Source: Nitrosomonadaceae bacterium (GTDB taxonomy: Bacteria > Pseudomonadota > Gammaproteobacteria > Burkholderiales > Usitatibacteraceae). From it: a stretch of DNA of 6,675 bases. Location of the stretch: assembly GCA_021300055.1 (NCBI GenBank), contig JAJTHU010000372.1, forward strand, positions 1 to 6,675, written 5' to 3'. The position numbers were made by a program, and so were the translations under genes. The notes beneath the pieces were generated by a model. It saw nothing but the letters and a program-made list of their open reading frames with translations, was not told where the DNA came from and searched no databases. Positions 5,778-6,675 of the stretch are shown piece after piece; positions within the stretch are counted from its first letter, which is position 1; each line of letters begins with the position of its first letter.

Positions 5778-6675
5778 ATGACGCGAAGCAAAAAAAATTC
5801 TGCGCCCGCAATTGTTACTGATGTGCGGCGCGCAATTGACGCGCGTGACGCGCTACTCGGCGGAATTAGTGCGCGCAAGTTTCTGAGTGACTACTGGCAG
5901 AAACGGCCGCTCTTGATCCGTGGTGCCTTCCGTGACGCCGGTGGCGCGAGTAATATGCGCGACGAACATTTCGCGCCCCTTAGCGTCCGAGAGATCGAAA
6001 CCCTAGCAACCTACGACGAAGCAGAGAGTCGGCTATTGGTACGCCAAGAAAGCAAGTGGTCACTAGAGCACGGCCCTTTCAAGCGCAAAGACTTCGCCGC
6101 GCTGCGTGCCAGCAATGCAGCATGGACTGTATTGGTGCAGGATACGCAGCATTTTTCGCACGAAGCCCACGCGCTACTCGCAAAATTTTCGTTTCTGCCC
6201 TTCGCGCGCATTGACGACTTGATGGTCAGCCTCGCTGGACGCGGCGGCGGTGTTGGTCCGCACGTTGATTCCTACGACGTTTTCCTACTTCAAGGTAGTG
6301 GCCGGCGATGCTGGAAGATTTGCCACCAGCACGACGACACAACGCGGGATGACATTCCGCTCAATATGTTGAAACACTTCCGCGCCGACGAGGAGTGGGT
6401 GCTGGAGCCGGGAGATATGCTTTATCTGCCGCCGGGTTTGGCGCACCATGGCATCGCCGAATCGGACGACTGCGTGACTTGGTCGATTGGCTTTCGCGCG
6501 CCCTCGCATCAAGAACTCATCGAAACCTACCTTGATCTGCTGCGCGATCAAGCTCAGGTGAGCACGCGTTACACTGACCCAGGGAGGCGTGTCACGAGGA
6601 CGCCGGGCTTTGTTGAGCCAGAGATCACTAGCGATTGGCAACGCGCTTGGCATCTGTTCGCTGCACAAGCATCGA
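5778..6675 (+). CDS. roxA: RoxA/YcfD-like JmjC-type ribosomal oxygenase (3' partial)
   Basis: RoxA (YcfD) is a cytoplasmic Fe(II)/2-oxoglutarate oxygenase that hydroxylates an arginine of ribosomal protein uL16 (Arg81 in E. coli). 299 codons are present and the frame is open to the window edge. Compared from memory with E. coli RoxA (373 aa), it shows DYWQKRPLLIRGAF (38-51), HGPF, WTVLVQDTQHF, IDDLMVS, GGGVGPHVDSYDVFLLQG and LEPGDMLYLPPGLAHHG, then SIGFRAPS. The metal triad is H162, D164 and H223; R177 matches the arginine that should bind 2-oxoglutarate. The missing part is the C-terminal dimerisation/winged-helix region. The N-terminus has about 23 extra residues before WQKRP, basic at first (TRSKKN), and is encoded partly by an A8 run (5790-5797). 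No clear Shine-Dalgarno precedes ATG 5778; an in-frame ATG at 5727 (17 more residues) is a weaker alternative. The gene is divergent from bcp. Confidence 0.92.
   Translation, partial: MTRSKKNSAPAIVTDVRRAIDARDALLGGISARKFLSDYWQKRPLLIRGAFRDAGGASNMRDEHFAPLSVREIETLATYDEAESRLLVRQESKWSLEHGPFKRKDFAALRASNAAWTVLVQDTQHFSHEAHALLAKFSFLPFARIDDLMVSLAGRGGGVGPHVDSYDVFLLQGSGRRCWKICHQHDDTTRDDIPLNMLKHFRADEEWVLEPGDMLYLPPGLAHHGIAESDDCVTWSIGFRAPSHQELIETYLDLLRDQAQVSTRYTDPGRRVTRTPGFVEPEITSDWQRAWHLFAAQAS

Noticed and set aside
6285..6668. 127-codon minus-strand open frame in the roxA-like gene
   Set aside because: It overlaps the conserved HxD...H oxygenase core on the plus strand and shows no recognised domain.
1..6675. 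CRISPR arrays, insertion sequences, tRNA or rRNA genes
   Set aside because: I saw no regularly spaced repeats, transposase-like sequence with terminal repeats, or tRNA cloverleaf; the window is nearly all accounted for by six housekeeping genes.

Overview
The window looks like a chromosomal housekeeping segment from a betaproteobacterium, most likely of the Burkholderiales. This rests on the similarity of SuhB, MutS, SlyD, a BCP-type peroxiredoxin and a RoxA/YcfD-like oxygenase to proteobacterial families, on the short SlyD tail, and on the gene neighbourhood. It rests on recognition, not on a search. Coding GC is moderately high (judged by eye, not computed). The gap between the bcp-like and roxA-like genes is visibly more AT-rich and has A-tracts.

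Layout. (1) 1-4445, plus strand: a suhB-like inositol monophosphatase gene cut at its 5' end, then mutS, then a lipoprotein metallophosphatase gene that overlaps the end of mutS by 11 bases. They are closely spaced and probably co-transcribed, at least mutS with the phosphatase. (2) 4446-4478: a 33-base convergent gap with a short GC-rich hairpin. (3) 4479-5560, minus strand: a SlyD-type FKBP prolyl isomerase and, upstream of it in the same direction, a BCP/PrxQ peroxiredoxin. The 122-base gap between them holds three short inverted repeats and a weak promoter candidate. (4) 5561-5777: a 217-base divergent control region with short repeats and an imperfect dyad. (5) 5778-6675, plus strand: a RoxA/YcfD-like JmjC-type 2-oxoglutarate oxygenase gene running off the right edge. 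No stretch longer than 300 bases lacks a gene.

How the genes fit together. SuhB (sugar phosphate metabolism, and in E. coli rRNA antitermination) and MutS (mismatch repair) are core functions. The metallophosphatase is predicted to be exported and lipid-anchored, so it has no obvious direct link to repair despite probable translational coupling. The second half combines peroxide removal (BCP), protein folding and metal handling (SlyD) and O2-dependent ribosomal protein hydroxylation (RoxA). bcp and roxA share a divergent promoter region. I see no CRISPR, mobile element, tRNA/rRNA or defence system, and nothing that convincingly amounts to an undescribed system. The most unusual items are the atypical metallophosphatase, the altered cysteine pattern in the peroxiredoxin and the repeat-rich divergent control region.
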